The notes: generated by a model from the sequence alone, not told the origin. A stretch of DNA of 64,000 nt from Streptomyces sp. NBC_01775 (GCF_035917675.1 NZ_CP109104.1:6696001-6760000), one strand, 5' to 3'. Counted from the stretch's first letter, positions 1 through 9,427 are shown. Translations and numbers: made by a program.

Positions 1-201
1 CTCGGACTGGGCCATGGCCCATACGACGCCGTTCGTCTGCCATGTCGACAGGTCGTCCGCCGTCATCGCCACGGGCGGCGTGAGCGCCTCGGCCTTGTGG
101 GCTCCGCGCTCGGTGAGGGCTGGGCCGCCCCAGGTGGCGGCGGCCATGGCCAGCACCGCCGCGAGCCCTGCGACCTTGCGCAGGGTGCTTTTTCTTTTCA
201 C
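1..201 (-). CDS. Secreted protein, N-terminal fragment (cut by window edge)
   Basis: Only the first 67 codons are present; the gene runs off the left edge. The GTG at 201 follows a GGGGGAG run three bases upstream and opens a Sec signal peptide: basic KRK at residues 2-4, hydrophobic AGLAAVLAMAAA at 11-22, cleavage probably near residues 35-42. The first mature part reads WQTNGVVWAMAQSE at 54-67. That phrase reminds me of actinobacterial secreted proteins built of repeated NGxVWAMA-type segments (beta-propeller-like), but this is recall from a short stretch. It lies downstream of gmd on the same strand, after a strong hairpin, so it is probably transcribed separately. Function not assigned. 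Confidence 0.7.
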   Translation of the reverse strand, partial: MKRKSTLRKVAGLAAVLAMAAATWGGPALTERGAHKAEALTPPVAMTADDLSTWQTNGVVWAMAQSE

Positions 202-232
202 TTTCTCCCCCAATTTGTGGTGTAGTGCGATC

Positions 233-280
233 TCCTCAAGCGCCGGAGGGGCTGAATTTCAGCCCGTCCGGCGATGAGGA
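233..280. terminator. Long hairpin between gmd and the partial secreted gene
   Basis: Three stacked complementary blocks are visible: TCCTCA/TGAGGA (outer), CGCCGGA/TCCGGCG (middle) and GGGCTGAA/TTCAGCCC (inner). There is no U-tract, as is usual for high-GC actinomycete terminators. The outer part (CTCAAGCGCCGGAGGGGCT) recurs almost unchanged at 23566-23615, so this is a dispersed intergenic hairpin family that may terminate gmd transcription. Confidence 0.65.
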
Positions 281-326
281 AGAGCGCATTAGTGCGATTC
301 TTTGACGGGGCGGGGCTGGGGAAAGA

Positions 327-1343
327 TCAACGGCGGTCGACCCGTACGGTCGACCCCGCAAGTTCCGCGTCCAGCGCGGAAATGTCCGCCTCGACCATGA
401 TCCGAGCAAGCTCGGGCCACATCACGCGCGGTTTCCAGCCGAGCCGCGACTCGGCCTTCGCCGCGTCGCCGATGAGCGCGTCCACCTCACTGGGCCGCTC
501 ATATTTCGCGTCGAACCGCACATGGTCCGCCCAGTCGAGGTCCGCCGAGGAAAAGGAGGCGGCGAGGAATTCGCGTACTGTCGCCGCGGTTCCGGTCGCC
601 ACGACATAGTCGTCGGGGATTTCGTGCTGAAGCATGAGCCACATCGCTTCGACGTATTCGGGGGCGTATCCCCAGTCCCGTACCGCGTCCAGGTTTCCCA
701 AGTACAGGTGTTTCTGGAGCCCGGCCCGGATGCGGGCGACGGCCCGGGTGATCTTGCGGGTCACGAAGGTCTCGCCGCGGCGGGGGGATTCGTGGTTGAA
801 GAGGATGCCGTTGACGGCGAACAGGCCGTACGCCTCGCGGTAGTTGACTGTCGACCAGTAGCTGAAGACCTTCGCGCAGCCGTAGGGGCTGCGCGGGTGG
901 AAGCCGGTGGCCTCGTTCTGCGGCGGCGGTGCCGCGCCGAACATCTCGGAGGAGGACGCCTGGTAGATGCGGGTGTCGATGCCGCTGGCCCGGATCGCCT
1001 CCAGCAGGCGGACCGTGCCCATTCCGGTCACGTCCCCGGTGTAGAGGGGGGAGTCGAAGGAGACCCGTACATGGGACTGGGCACCCAGGTTGTAGACCTC
1101 GTCGGGGCGCAGGTCGCGCAGCAGGTTGACGAGCGCGACGCCGTCGGCGAGGTCGGCGTGGTGCAGCACCAGGGAGCGTTCCAGCTGGTGCGGCTCCTCG
1201 TACAGGTGGTCTATGCGCGCCGTGTTGAAGGACGAGGAGCGGCGCACCAGGCCGTGCACCGTGTAGCCCTTCTCCAGCAGCAGTTCGGTCAGGTACGAGC
1301 CGTCCTGGCCGGTGATGCCGGTGATCAGTGCGCTCTTGGTCAC
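327..1343 (-). CDS. gmd: GDP-mannose 4,6-dehydratase
   Basis: Converts GDP-D-mannose to GDP-4-keto-6-deoxy-D-mannose, the first step to GDP-fucose and related deoxysugars; cytoplasmic, NADP-dependent extended SDR. The 338-residue product has the Rossmann motif GITGQDG at 8-14, the following typical [13 protein letters not shown], and the catalytic YxxxK in [24 protein letters not shown] is the family signature near the active site. The GTG at 1343 is chosen because the protein then begins [11 protein letters not shown] as the family does; the frame is open further upstream to 1448 but that extension is low-complexity and overlaps the divergent promoter. It is transcribed away from fcl, 116 bp apart, and the two enzymes act in sequence. 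Confidence 0.93.
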   Translation of the reverse strand: MTKSALITGITGQDGSYLTELLLEKGYTVHGLVRRSSSFNTARIDHLYEEPHQLERSLVLHHADLADGVALVNLLRDLRPDEVYNLGAQSHVRVSFDSPLYTGDVTGMGTVRLLEAIRASGIDTRIYQASSSEMFGAAPPPQNEATGFHPRSPYGCAKVFSYWSTVNYREAYGLFAVNGILFNHESPRRGETFVTRKITRAVARIRAGLQKHLYLGNLDAVRDWGYAPEYVEAMWLMLQHEIPDDYVVATGTAATVREFLAASFSSADLDWADHVRFDAKYERPSEVDALIGDAAKAESRLGWKPRVMWPELARIMVEADISALDAELAGSTVRVDRR

Positions 1344-1459
1344 GAGCCGTCCCCGTTCGATGAGTGTGAGTGTGCCGCCGGATAGGGATGGAGAGCCGTT
1401 ACGTTCCGTTTGTCGGCAACCTCCGCGAACAGGGGTGCGTACTGGCACAATCCGGAGAC

Positions 1460-2455
1460 ATGACGCCTCCTCAGAACGTGCCTGCTCCGCACGCCCCTAC
1501 GACCTCGACCGAGCCGGGTGCGGCGCTCCTGCTGCCGTCCGGTGCCCGGGTCTTCGTCGCCGGTCACCGGGGCCTCGTCGGCTCCGCCGTCGCCCGCAGG
1601 CTGACCGCTGAGGGCTACGAGGTGCTCACCCGCGACCGCACGGATCTCGACCTGCGCGACGCGGCCGGCACCGAGCACTGGCTGCGCGCCGAGCGGCCCG
1701 ACGCCGTGGTCCTCGCGGCGGCGAAGGTCGGCGGGATCATGGCCAACAAGACCTTCCCCGTGCCCTTCTTGGAGGACAACCTCCGCATCCAGCTCAGCGT
1801 CGTCGCGGGCGCGCACGCCGCCGGGGTCGGCAGGCTGCTGTTCCTGGGGTCCTCGTGCATCTACCCCAAGCACGCCCCGCAGCCGATATCCGAGGACGCC
1901 CTGCTCACGGGCCCGCTGGAGGCGACCAACGAGCCGTACGCGCTGGCGAAGATCGCGGGCATCACGCAGGTGCGGGCCTATCGCGAGCAGTACGGCCGCT
2001 CCTACATCTCCGCCATGCCCACCAACCTCTACGGGCCCGGCGACAACTTCGACCTGGAGACCTCCCACGTTCTGCCCGCCCTCGTCCGCCGCTTCCACGA
2101 GGCGAAGCGCGACGGGAGCGCGGACGTCACGCTGTGGGGGAGCGGAACGCCCCGGCGGGAGTTCCTGCACGTGGACGACCTGGCGCGGGCGTGCCTCCTG
2201 CTGCTGCGGGAGTACGACGAGGCAGCCCCGGTCAACGTCGGGTGCGGCGAGGACCTGACGATCGCGGCGCTCGCCGGAACGGTGCGCGAGGTCGTCGGCT
2301 TCGGCGGCGGCATCGTCTGGGACACCAGCCGCCCGGACGGCACCCCGCGCAAACTCCTGGACGTCTCCCGCCTGTTCAAGCTGGGCTTCCGCCCGGAGAT
2401 CCCGCTGCGGGAGGGCATCGCGCGCACCTACGACTGGTGGCGGGGCCAGGCGTAG
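1460..2455 (+). CDS. fcl: GDP-L-fucose synthase (4-keto-6-deoxymannose epimerase/reductase)
   Basis: Uses the product of gmd: 3,5-epimerisation and NADPH reduction to GDP-L-fucose. The 331-residue protein has a Rossmann segment [14 protein letters not shown] near residue 32, the [14 protein letters not shown] segment typical of the family, and the catalytic YALAK in [25 protein letters not shown] is another family block. The ATG at 1460 has a GGAG four bases upstream; residues 1-30 are a Pro/Thr-rich extension before the usual start of the fold. Divergent from gmd, convergent with the sugar transferase at 2497. The pair would supply GDP-fucose, probably for a surface glycan or glycosylated metabolite. 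Confidence 0.93.
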   Translation: MTPPQNVPAPHAPTTSTEPGAALLLPSGARVFVAGHRGLVGSAVARRLTAEGYEVLTRDRTDLDLRDAAGTEHWLRAERPDAVVLAAAKVGGIMANKTFPVPFLEDNLRIQLSVVAGAHAAGVGRLLFLGSSCIYPKHAPQPISEDALLTGPLEATNEPYALAKIAGITQVRAYREQYGRSYISAMPTNLYGPGDNFDLETSHVLPALVRRFHEAKRDGSADVTLWGSGTPRREFLHVDDLARACLLLLREYDEAAPVNVGCGEDLTIAALAGTVREVVGFGGGIVWDTSRPDGTPRKLLDVSRLFKLGFRPEIPLREGIARTYDWWRGQA

Positions 2456-2496
2456 CGCGCCGGCCGGGCGGGCGCGGCGTGTCCGAAGCGCGGACA

Positions 2497-3996
2497 TCAG
2501 TACGCCCCCCGCCCGTCCACCACGGCCCGGAACGTACGGGCCAGCAGGTCGAGGTCGGTCGTCAGCGACCAGTTGTCCGCGTAGCGCAGGTCCAGGGCCA
2601 GGCTCTCGTCCCAGGACAGGTCGGACCGGCCGCCGACCTGCCAGGGCCCGGTGAGCCCCGGCTTGACCAGCAGCCGCCGCAGCGCGGGTCCCTCGTAGGC
2701 GTCGACCTCGTCCGGCAGCGGCGGCCGGGGCCCCACCAGGGACATCTCCCCGCGTAGCACGTTCACGAGCTGCGGCAGCTCATCGAGCGAGGTACGCCGC
2801 AGCAGCCGGCCGAGGCGGGTCACGCGCGGGTCGGCGCGCATCTTGAACAGCGGCCCGTCCACGTCGTTCGACGGGGTGAGATGGGTGCGCAGCCGGTCGG
2901 CGTCGACGGCCATGGAGCGGAACTTCCACATGGTGAAGGGCCGGCCCCGGTGCCCCACCCGGGTCTGGCGGTAGAGCGCGGGCCCGTCCGAGTCCATCCG
3001 CACCGCCAGCGCGAGCAGCGCGAACAGCGGGGCGAGCAGGGCGAGTCCGAGCGCCGCGCCGGCGCGGTCGAGCGCCGCCTTGAGCACGAGCTGCGGGCCG
3101 CGCCGCACCGGCGGGTCCACGTGCAGCAGGTGCAGCCCGGCGGCCGTCGAGGGCCGCACCCTGCGCAGGGCGACATCGGCCAGCCCCGAGGCGATGACCA
3201 GCGGCAATCCGGCGTCGTGCACCGTCCACGACAGGGCGCGCAGCCGCTCGCCGTACAGCAGCGAGCCGGGCGCGACGAGCACGGTCTCCGCGCTGTGGCG
3301 CCGAGCGGCGGCCAGCACGGCCTGTCCGTCGTCCCCGCGGTCGGACCCGGCGAGCTGCCCCGCCTCCGGGATGCCGCTGCGCGGCACGGACTCGCCGACG
3401 GGCACGGCGCCGATGACGACGTACGGGTGGTCCGTACGGCTGGCGAGCTGTTCCACCACCCGGTCGACGGCGCGCGCCTCCCCGACGACCAGCGCCCGGT
3501 GCACGGCGCGCGCCTGACGGCGCTGCGCGGTGAGGTGGCGGTGCGTCAGCGAGCGGCACAGGGCCGTCAGTACGGGCGCCGGTGTCACCGCGAGCAGCGC
3601 GACGGCGGGCGGTGAGCTCTCGCTGGTCAGCACGCGGACCACGGCGAGCAGGCCGACCAGCGTGAGCCAGTCGTGCAGCGTGGTGAGCAGCCCCCGGGAC
3701 TCACCCAGGAAGCGGAGCCCGTAGCGCTGGTGTGCGGTCAGCACGCATAACCACGCCACACAGACCGCGATGGTGGCCGCCAGGGCGTGCGGCCGGCCCG
3801 CCTGCTGGAAGAGGAGCGCGACGGGCACTGTGGCCCCCACCGTGTCCGCCGCGAGTGCGACGGGCCGGTACCAGACGGACTTCTCCCTGCTGGCGCGGCT
3901 GACGCGCCGTGCGGACGCACTTGTACCCCTCAGCTCCGCTCTCTCGGGTCTTTCTGATCTCCCCGCATCGGACACGAACGCAGAGTCGCGCCGCAT
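2497..3996 (-). CDS. Exopolysaccharide polyprenyl-phosphate sugar-1-phosphate transferase
   Basis: Initiates glycan assembly by moving a sugar-1-phosphate from a nucleotide sugar to undecaprenyl phosphate at the inner face of the membrane. The 499-residue protein has an N-terminal multi-helix membrane region (about residues 50-150), a CoA-binding-like/Rossmann middle segment, and the bacterial sugar transferase domain from about residue 300: one long hydrophobic helix, then YRQTRVGHRGRPFTMWKFRSM, the LVGPRPPLPDEV block and KPGLTGPWQVGGRS. All core family motifs are present. The ATG at 3996 has GGGGGG three bases before it; a GTG at 4026 in frame is the alternative start. Likely works with gmd and fcl; the rest of a glycan cluster is not in the window. 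Confidence 0.9.
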   Translation of the reverse strand: MRRDSAFVSDAGRSERPERAELRGTSASARRVSRASREKSVWYRPVALAADTVGATVPVALLFQQAGRPHALAATIAVCVAWLCVLTAHQRYGLRFLGESRGLLTTLHDWLTLVGLLAVVRVLTSESSPPAVALLAVTPAPVLTALCRSLTHRHLTAQRRQARAVHRALVVGEARAVDRVVEQLASRTDHPYVVIGAVPVGESVPRSGIPEAGQLAGSDRGDDGQAVLAAARRHSAETVLVAPGSLLYGERLRALSWTVHDAGLPLVIASGLADVALRRVRPSTAAGLHLLHVDPPVRRGPQLVLKAALDRAGAALGLALLAPLFALLALAVRMDSDGPALYRQTRVGHRGRPFTMWKFRSMAVDADRLRTHLTPSNDVDGPLFKMRADPRVTRLGRLLRRTSLDELPQLVNVLRGEMSLVGPRPPLPDEVDAYEGPALRRLLVKPGLTGPWQVGGRSDLSWDESLALDLRYADNWSLTTDLDLLARTFRAVVDGRGAY

Positions 3997-4453
3997 GAAC
4001 CCCCCCAGGTACGCGGATCCCCCCACGGCGCACAGCTTCCCGCCCCCACGGGAGGTGCGCCGACATTGCCCTGACCTTAAGACAGTTGAGCGGGTCTCGT
4101 CGCCATTCGTTCACTTTCCGGCCGGAAGTGCGGAGAGTGTGGTGAGGGTTGTATGTCAGCGCGCGTATATTCCGGGCGATTCAACGAGGAAGATCCCCTT
4201 CCTGTGCTTTCTTCGTCCCCCCTGCTTCCGGCCAAGTTTCGCCGTGCGGCTCCATGATCACGCTTGATGCCGAACGACCGGCGGCCCGGCGCCCCCATCC
4301 TGAGCAGCCCGGACTCTTGCCGTGCCGTTCCTCGCCCTGCCCCGGCCGCCAACCGGCAGGGCTGATTCCCCTCTCCTGCGGCAGGTGTGGACGCCCGGCG
4401 TACGGCGATGGCCGGAAACGTGCCGTCCGAAAAGGAGCCTGTCCCAGCGCGGC
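3997..4453. other. Intergenic region upstream of the sugar transferase
   Basis: No convincing gene on either strand: the open frames here are Arg/Pro-rich shadows without ribosome sites. The interval 4060-4270 is less GC-rich than the surroundings and should hold the promoter of the sugar transferase. A hairpin at 4334-4362 probably ends the hmuTUV operon. Confidence 0.6.
4334..4362 (-). terminator. Hairpin downstream of hmuV
   Basis: GCCCTGCC at 4334-4341 pairs with GGCAGGGC at 4355-4362 around a 13-base loop, about 90 bases after the hmuV stop. No U-tract. Confidence 0.45.
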
Positions 4454-5311
4454 TCAGCCGCCGTGGCCGCGCGGTGCGCCCGGCCTGGCCGGGAGGATCA
4501 GCGGGGCGCCCGTACGGGGGTGGTCGAGGACCTCCACCGGGTGGCGGTAGACCTCGGTGAGGCGGTCGGGGGTGAGGGTTTCGGCCGGTGGGCCGTGAGC
4601 GGTGAGACGGCCGTCGGCGAGGACGGCGACCCGGTCCGCGTAGGCGGCGGCCAGCCCCAGGTCGTGCAGGACGACCGCCACCGCGTCCCCCGCGGCGGCC
4701 CGCTCCCGGCACAGGGCGAGGACCAGTTCCTGGTGGCGCAGGTCCAGCGCCGCCGTCGGCTCGTCCAGCAGCAGCAACGGGGCGCGCTGCGCCAGCACGC
4801 GGGCCAGCGCGACGCGGGCGCGCTCGCCGCCGGAGAGCGCGGAGAAGGGGCGCCCGGCGAACCCGGTGACCTCCGTCGCGGCCATCGCCTCGGCGACTGC
4901 CGCCTCGTCCTCGTCCTCGCGCGGGGTGCCGGTCCAGGGCGCGCGGCCCATGCGGACGACCTCCTCCACGGTGAACGGGAAGGCCAGGGCGGCGGCCTGG
5001 GGGAGCACGGCGCGGCGCGTCGCCAGTTCGCGGGGCGTCCACGTGTGCGCCGCGCGCCCCGCGATGTCGATCTCTCCCCCGGAGAGGGGCAGATCGGCGG
5101 CGAGGGCGGCCAGCAGCGTGGACTTGCCCGCCCCGTTCGGCCCGACCAGGGCCAGCACTTCCCCGGCCGCGACGGAGAGCTCCACCCCGTCCACCACCGT
5201 CCGGCCGGCCAGCCGTACGGACGCGCCGCGCGCCGCGGCGGCCGGTGCGCCCGGGGCGAGGGGCTCGGCGGGAAGCGTGCGCTGTCTGCGGAAGCCCGGA
5301 AGTCCTGGCAT
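4454..5311 (-). CDS. hmuV: Heme ABC importer, ATP-binding protein
   Basis: Cytoplasmic ATPase of a heme importer. Of 285 residues, Walker A GPNGAGKST lies near 57-65, the signature ALSGGERARVALARVL near 160, Walker B LLLLDEPTAALD near 180, and the H-loop VLHDLGLAAAYADRV follows. It resembles the BtuD/HmuV/FecE group and lacks the long C-terminal domain of other importers. Start ATG 5311 follows AAGGGA. It is the last gene of hmuT-hmuU-hmuV; 73 bp separate it from hmuU. The assignment to heme rather than cobalamin or ferrisiderophore rests on the HmuT-like binding protein and the adjacent HtaA genes. Confidence 0.9.
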   Translation of the reverse strand: MPGLPGFRRQRTLPAEPLAPGAPAAAARGASVRLAGRTVVDGVELSVAAGEVLALVGPNGAGKSTLLAALAADLPLSGGEIDIAGRAAHTWTPRELATRRAVLPQAAALAFPFTVEEVVRMGRAPWTGTPREDEDEAAVAEAMAATEVTGFAGRPFSALSGGERARVALARVLAQRAPLLLLDEPTAALDLRHQELVLALCRERAAAGDAVAVVLHDLGLAAAYADRVAVLADGRLTAHGPPAETLTPDRLTEVYRHPVEVLDHPRTGAPLILPARPGAPRGHGG

Positions 5312-5384
5312 GTGAGAGTCCCTTGGATGTCGGGGGCGAGGGCTGGGGCGGGTGCGAGTGCGAGTGCGGGGGTGTGGGCGTGGG

Positions 5385-6617
5385 CTACGCCCAGCCGCCC
5401 TGCTTGCGCCGCGTCCTGCGCAGCAGCCAGAAGAAGAACGGGCTGCCCAGCAGCGCCGTCAGCACGCCCAGCGGAAGCTCGGCGGGCTGGGCGACCGTGC
5501 GCGCCGCGAGGTCGGCGGCGACCAGCACCACGGCTCCGCCCAGCGCGCTGCCCGGTACCAGGAACCGGTGTCCGGGCCCGGCCGCCATCCGCAGCAGATG
5601 CGGGACGAGCAGCCCGACGAAGGTGATGACGCCGGCGACCGCGACTGCGGCGGCCGTCAGCAGCGCGACGACGAGCACCAGCGCGATCCGCAGCCGCTCC
5701 ACGTCGACGCCCAGGTGCCGTGCGGGCCGCTCGCCCAGCGCCAGCAGGTCGAGCTTGCGGGCGTAGAACGGCGCGGCCAGCAGCCCGGCGAGCGCGCAGG
5801 GCAGCACAGCAAGCACCTTGGGCCAGGTCGCCTGCGCCAGCGAACCGAGCTGCCAGAAGGTGATCTGGGTGACCTGCGCGCTGTCCGCGAAGAAGACGAA
5901 CAGGCCGATGAGCGCACCGGCGAACGCGTTGACGGCGATGCCGGTCAGGATGAGCGTCACGACCTCCGTGCGCCCGCCCGAGCGCGACAGCGCGTACACC
6001 AGCAGCACGGTGCCCAGCCCCGCCACGAACGCGCAGGCGGTCACCGTCCAGTTGCCGAAGAAGCTCAGCCCGAGCGAGATCGCGGCGACGGCGCCCACCG
6101 CGGCCCCGGCGGAGATGCCGATGACCCCCGGCTCCGCCAGCGGGTTCCCGAACACGCCCTGCATCAGCGCCCCCGCGCACCCGAGCGAGGCCCCGACGAG
6201 CAGCGCCAGCACGACCCGCGGCAGCCGCACGTTCCACAGCACGCTCTCCGCCACCCGGTCGAGCGGCGCCCCACCCACCCCGGCCCGGTGCGCGAGCGAC
6301 CCGAGAACATCCACCACGGGAATCTCGTAGGCGCCGATCCCGGCCGAGACGAGTGCCAGCACGCCCAGCGCGCCCGCCAGCGCGACGGTGAGCACCGCGG
6401 CGACACCGCGCCGCGCACGAGGCCGACGCCCTGAGCCCGTGCTCCCGGGTGGTGGTGATATGGCGTCACCGTCTGAAGTGGTGACGACCGGAGAGGGGGT
6501 GGACTCCGCGCCGGGGCCGGTCTTCGCGCCGGACGCCCCGTCCGGGCCGGACGTGGCGTCCGCGCCGGACGTGGCGTCCGCGCCGGACGTGGCGTCCGGG
6601 TGGGTCGGGGCGCTCAT
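5385..6617 (-). CDS. hmuU: Heme ABC importer, FecCD-type permease
   Basis: Membrane permease of the same importer, 410 residues. From about residue 70 there are roughly ten hydrophobic helices typical of the FecCD/BtuC family, with the hallmark LRLPRV-like VRLPRVVLALLVGASLGCAGALMQG and NPLAEPGVIGISAGA blocks, and GLLVPHLLR, all well conserved. Residues 1-65 are an unusual Ala/Asp/Ser/Thr/Gly/Pro-rich tail encoded partly by an 18-bp tandem repeat (6546-6599); it should be cytoplasmic and is probably dispensable. The ATG at 6617 overlaps the hmuT stop (ATGA), showing translational coupling. Confidence 0.9.
   Translation of the reverse strand: MSAPTHPDATSGADATSGADATSGPDGASGAKTGPGAESTPSPVVTTSDGDAISPPPGSTGSGRRPRARRGVAAVLTVALAGALGVLALVSAGIGAYEIPVVDVLGSLAHRAGVGGAPLDRVAESVLWNVRLPRVVLALLVGASLGCAGALMQGVFGNPLAEPGVIGISAGAAVGAVAAISLGLSFFGNWTVTACAFVAGLGTVLLVYALSRSGGRTEVVTLILTGIAVNAFAGALIGLFVFFADSAQVTQITFWQLGSLAQATWPKVLAVLPCALAGLLAAPFYARKLDLLALGERPARHLGVDVERLRIALVLVVALLTAAAVAVAGVITFVGLLVPHLLRMAAGPGHRFLVPGSALGGAVVLVAADLAARTVAQPAELPLGVLTALLGSPFFFWLLRRTRRKQGGWA
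6546..6599. repeat. Three tandem 18-bp units inside hmuU
   Basis: The unit GCCGGACGTGGCGTCCGC repeats at 6546, 6564 and 6582 (the last copy ends in GG). It encodes the repeated DATSGA peptide of the HmuU N-terminal tail. Copy number could vary between strains. Confidence 0.85.
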
Positions 6618-7642
6618 GAGGTGCCGGCCTTGTGGAGTTGCCCGGTCAGGTCCGTCAGGACCTTGTCCGTGCGGGGGCCGTAGCTGAGGAGGATGCCGTC
6701 GTCGATGGAGGCGATGCGACGCTGCTGGCCGGCCGGGGTCTCCGCGACGCCGGGGATCTTGAGCAGGCCGTCGACGCCGTCGACCGACTCAAGGCCCTTG
6801 GCCATCACGAGGATCACGTCGGGCGCCGCCTTGGCGAGGGCCTCGCTCGTGATCGGGGTGAAGTCCTTCTTCAGGCCCGACTCCTTGCCCGCGTCCACGC
6901 CGCCCGCCGCCTCGATGAGGGAGGAGGCGCCGGAGCGGGCGCCGCCCAGCAGATGGACGGAGGCCGAGCCGCGCAGATAGAGGAAGGCGACGCGGGGGCG
7001 CTTGCCCCCGGCGGGGCGGTTCTCACGTACGGCGTCGATGCGTTTGTCCGTGCGGGCGCGCAGCCGCTCGCCCGCCTCGCGCACGCCGAGCGCCGCGGCC
7101 ACCGCGTCGATCCGGGTGCCGGCATCCACCAGCTTCTGGGCCGGCTTGAGCACGACGACGGGGATGCCCGCGGCGCGGATCTGGCCGATCGCCTCGGCGG
7201 GTCCCGTGGTGGTCTCGGCGAGGACGAGCGTCGGTTTGAGGGACAACACGCTCTCGGCGGACACATCGTGGGCGCGCGTGACGACCGGCAGCTTCTTGGC
7301 CTGCGCGAACGTGGTGGTGATGTCGCGGGCCACGACCCGCTTCCCGAGCCCGAGGCTGTAGACGATCTCCGAGAGCGAGCCGGTCAGCGGCACGATCCGC
7401 GCGGCGCTGCGCACCTCCACCCGGTGCCCGTCGGCCGACTTCACCCGCGTGGGCAGTGCGGGCGCCGGGGCCGGGCCCGAAAGGGGCTCGGCGCGGTCGG
7501 CCGAGGAGTGCGCGGCGCCCTTGCCGCCGTCCGTCCCCGAGCGCGCCGCACCGGTGCCGGCGGAGCCGCCGCAGCCGGACAGGGCGAGCGCCAGGGCGAG
7601 CGTGGCGGCGAACGCCCCCAGCACACGGGGTCGTTGATGCAC
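6614..7642 (-). CDS. hmuT: Heme ABC importer, substrate-binding lipoprotein
   Basis: Binds heme outside the membrane and hands it to HmuUV. The 342-residue protein has a lipobox LSGC with Cys at residue 24, a Ser/Gly/Ala linker to about 70, then a type III (helical-backbone) binding fold: RIVPLTGSLSEIVYSLGLGKRVVARD is typical of HmuT, followed by LSLKPTLVLAETTTGP and a C-terminal lobe with GARSGASSLIEAAGG. The GTG at 7642 has GAAAGG seven bases upstream. It is the first gene of the operon, and an iron box at 7704-7722 sits directly before it, so the operon should be repressed when iron is sufficient. Confidence 0.9.
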   Translation of the reverse strand: MHQRPRVLGAFAATLALALALSGCGGSAGTGAARSGTDGGKGAAHSSADRAEPLSGPAPAPALPTRVKSADGHRVEVRSAARIVPLTGSLSEIVYSLGLGKRVVARDITTTFAQAKKLPVVTRAHDVSAESVLSLKPTLVLAETTTGPAEAIGQIRAAGIPVVVLKPAQKLVDAGTRIDAVAAALGVREAGERLRARTDKRIDAVRENRPAGGKRPRVAFLYLRGSASVHLLGGARSGASSLIEAAGGVDAGKESGLKKDFTPITSEALAKAAPDVILVMAKGLESVDGVDGLLKIPGVAETPAGQQRRIASIDDGILLSYGPRTDKVLTDLTGQLHKAGTS

Positions 7643-7703
7643 GTCTGTGCCTTTCGGATGGGGATGCCGGGGCCGGAGGGGTTCCGGCGCAATCCGGAAT
7701 AGC

Positions 7704-7722
7704 TTAGGTTAGCCTTACCTGA
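7704..7722. promoter_or_regulatory. Iron box (DmdR1/IdeR operator) between hmuT and htaA genes
   Basis: TTAGGTTAGCCTTACCTGA matches the known 19-bp actinobacterial iron box TTAGGTTAGGCTCACCTAA at nearly every position. It lies 62 bp before the hmuT start and 62 bp before the first HtaA gene start, so one operator can control both divergent units. Confidence 0.92.
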
Positions 7723-7783
7723 ACCGCTAGCCCCGGTGGTGTCCAGCTGTCCGGCTGCCCGGCTGTCCCCTGGAGAAGCTCCG

Positions 7784-9328
7784 ATGCCGTATCCACGCGC
7801 CAACGCAGGCCGCAGCGCGCGGCGTCGACGCGCCCCGCACGCGGCCGTCGCCCTGGCCGCCCTCGTGGCCGTCCTCCCGGCGCTGCCGGGACCACCCGCG
7901 TACGCGGCCGAAGGGGGCGTACGGGCAGCGCAGTCCGTACGGACAACCCAGGCCATGCGGGCAGCGCGGGCCGAACGGACCGTCTCCGGCGGCCGGCTGG
8001 ACTGGGGCATCAAGGCGTCGTTCCAGACCTACGTCACCGGCCCGATCGCCAAGGGCCGCTACACGCTGGCGAACGGCGCGGCCACGGCGGGCGAGAGCCA
8101 GTTCCGCTTCCACTCGGCGCACGGCGACTACGACCCCGATTCCGGCGCGTTCAACGCCTCGTTCTGGGGCGGCGTCCACTTCACCGGCCACCGCGAACCG
8201 AACGGCACCAACGAGCTGGACCTGACCGTCAGCAACCCCGGCGTCCGTATCTCCGGCGGCTCCGGCACTCTCTACGCCGACATCCGCAGCAAGGCCAAGG
8301 GCACCGGCACCGTCAGCGAGCGCGCCCGGGTGCCGTTCGCCTCGCTCAGCCTGAAGGGCGTGAACATGCGTGGCGGAAAGGGACCCGTCGCGCTCTCCCA
8401 CGTCCCCGCCCGGCTCACCGCCGAGGGCGCCAAGTCCTTCGCGGGCTACTACAAGGCGGGCACCCCGCTCGACCCGGTCAGTCTCTCCGCCGACCTCAAG
8501 GCACCCTCCGGCGGCTCCGGCCAGGGGAAGGGCGAAGGGAAGAAGAAGGGGAAGGGCGGCAAGGGCTCCGGCGACGGCAAGAGCGCGAGCAAGGGCCGGA
8601 TCGAGGACGCCGCCGTCGACTGGGGTGTACGCCGGACCTTCCGCGAGTACGTCACCGGCCCGATCGCCAAGGGCGAGTGGAAGCTGACCGGCGGCGCGCA
8701 GGACGGCGGAGCCCTCTTCCGCTTCCCGCGCGGCAAGGGGAAGTACGACGAGAAGAAGGGCACTCTCGACGTGGAGTTCAGCGGCGCCGTCCACTTCACC
8801 GGCAAGGCGCTCGACCTCTCCCTCCGCGAGGTCACCGTCCGCGTCGAGGACGGCAAAGGCACCCTCGCCGCCGAGGTGCGGCAAGGCGGCAAGACGGCCA
8901 AGACGGGCAAGACGGCCGAGGCGCGGGACCTGATCACCTTCCGCGCGAAGAAGCGGGCCCTTGAGCCCCAGGACGACCTGGTCAAGGTCACCGAGGCACC
9001 CGCGAAGCTGACCGCACAGGGCGCCAGGGCGTTCAACGGGATGTACGGCAAGGGCACCACGATGGACCCGGTCTCACTCGCCGTCGCCCTCGACGACAAG
9101 GCCGAACTGCCCGCGCTGCCCGACCTGGGCAGCGGCGCCCCGTCCTCCGGCGCGAAGGCGGAACGGCCGAAGAAGGCACGGCAGGCCGCCGCACGGTCCG
9201 ACGCCTCCTCGGCCTCGTCCTCGACACCGCTGATCGCCACCGGTGCGGGGGTCGCCGTACTCCTCGCGGCGGCTGCGGCGTTCGTGGCCGTACGCAAGAG
9301 GCGGGCCCACGGCCGCACTTCCGGCTGA
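7784..9328 (+). CDS. HtaA-domain heme-binding protein, membrane-anchored
   Basis: Surface protein that captures heme for HmuT. The 514-residue product has a signal peptide (RSARRRRAPHAAVALAALVA near 9-28), two HtaA domains and a C-terminal anchor. Domain 1 begins GRLDWGIKASFQTYVTGPI at about residue 70 and domain 2 begins AVDWGVRRTFREYVTGPI at about 277; each has the VHFTGxx element around its candidate heme-ligand Tyr and His. A Lys/Gly-rich linker joins the two domains. The C-terminus is one hydrophobic helix followed by RKRRAHGR. The ATG at 7784 has GGAG eight bases upstream; an earlier in-frame start at 7736 would lengthen the leader and has no ribosome site. Iron-box controlled. Confidence 0.88.
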   Translation: MPYPRANAGRSARRRRAPHAAVALAALVAVLPALPGPPAYAAEGGVRAAQSVRTTQAMRAARAERTVSGGRLDWGIKASFQTYVTGPIAKGRYTLANGAATAGESQFRFHSAHGDYDPDSGAFNASFWGGVHFTGHREPNGTNELDLTVSNPGVRISGGSGTLYADIRSKAKGTGTVSERARVPFASLSLKGVNMRGGKGPVALSHVPARLTAEGAKSFAGYYKAGTPLDPVSLSADLKAPSGGSGQGKGEGKKKGKGGKGSGDGKSASKGRIEDAAVDWGVRRTFREYVTGPIAKGEWKLTGGAQDGGALFRFPRGKGKYDEKKGTLDVEFSGAVHFTGKALDLSLREVTVRVEDGKGTLAAEVRQGGKTAKTGKTAEARDLITFRAKKRALEPQDDLVKVTEAPAKLTAQGARAFNGMYGKGTTMDPVSLAVALDDKAELPALPDLGSGAPSSGAKAERPKKARQAAARSDASSASSSTPLIATGAGVAVLLAAAAAFVAVRKRRAHGRTSG

Positions 9329-9427
9329 TCGCTGATCGGTTCGGCCGACCGACCGACCCCCAGACCTCACGATCCACACCCCTCTCATCCTCCCCACGTT
9401 TCCCTTATTCAGGAGAGAATCCGGACC

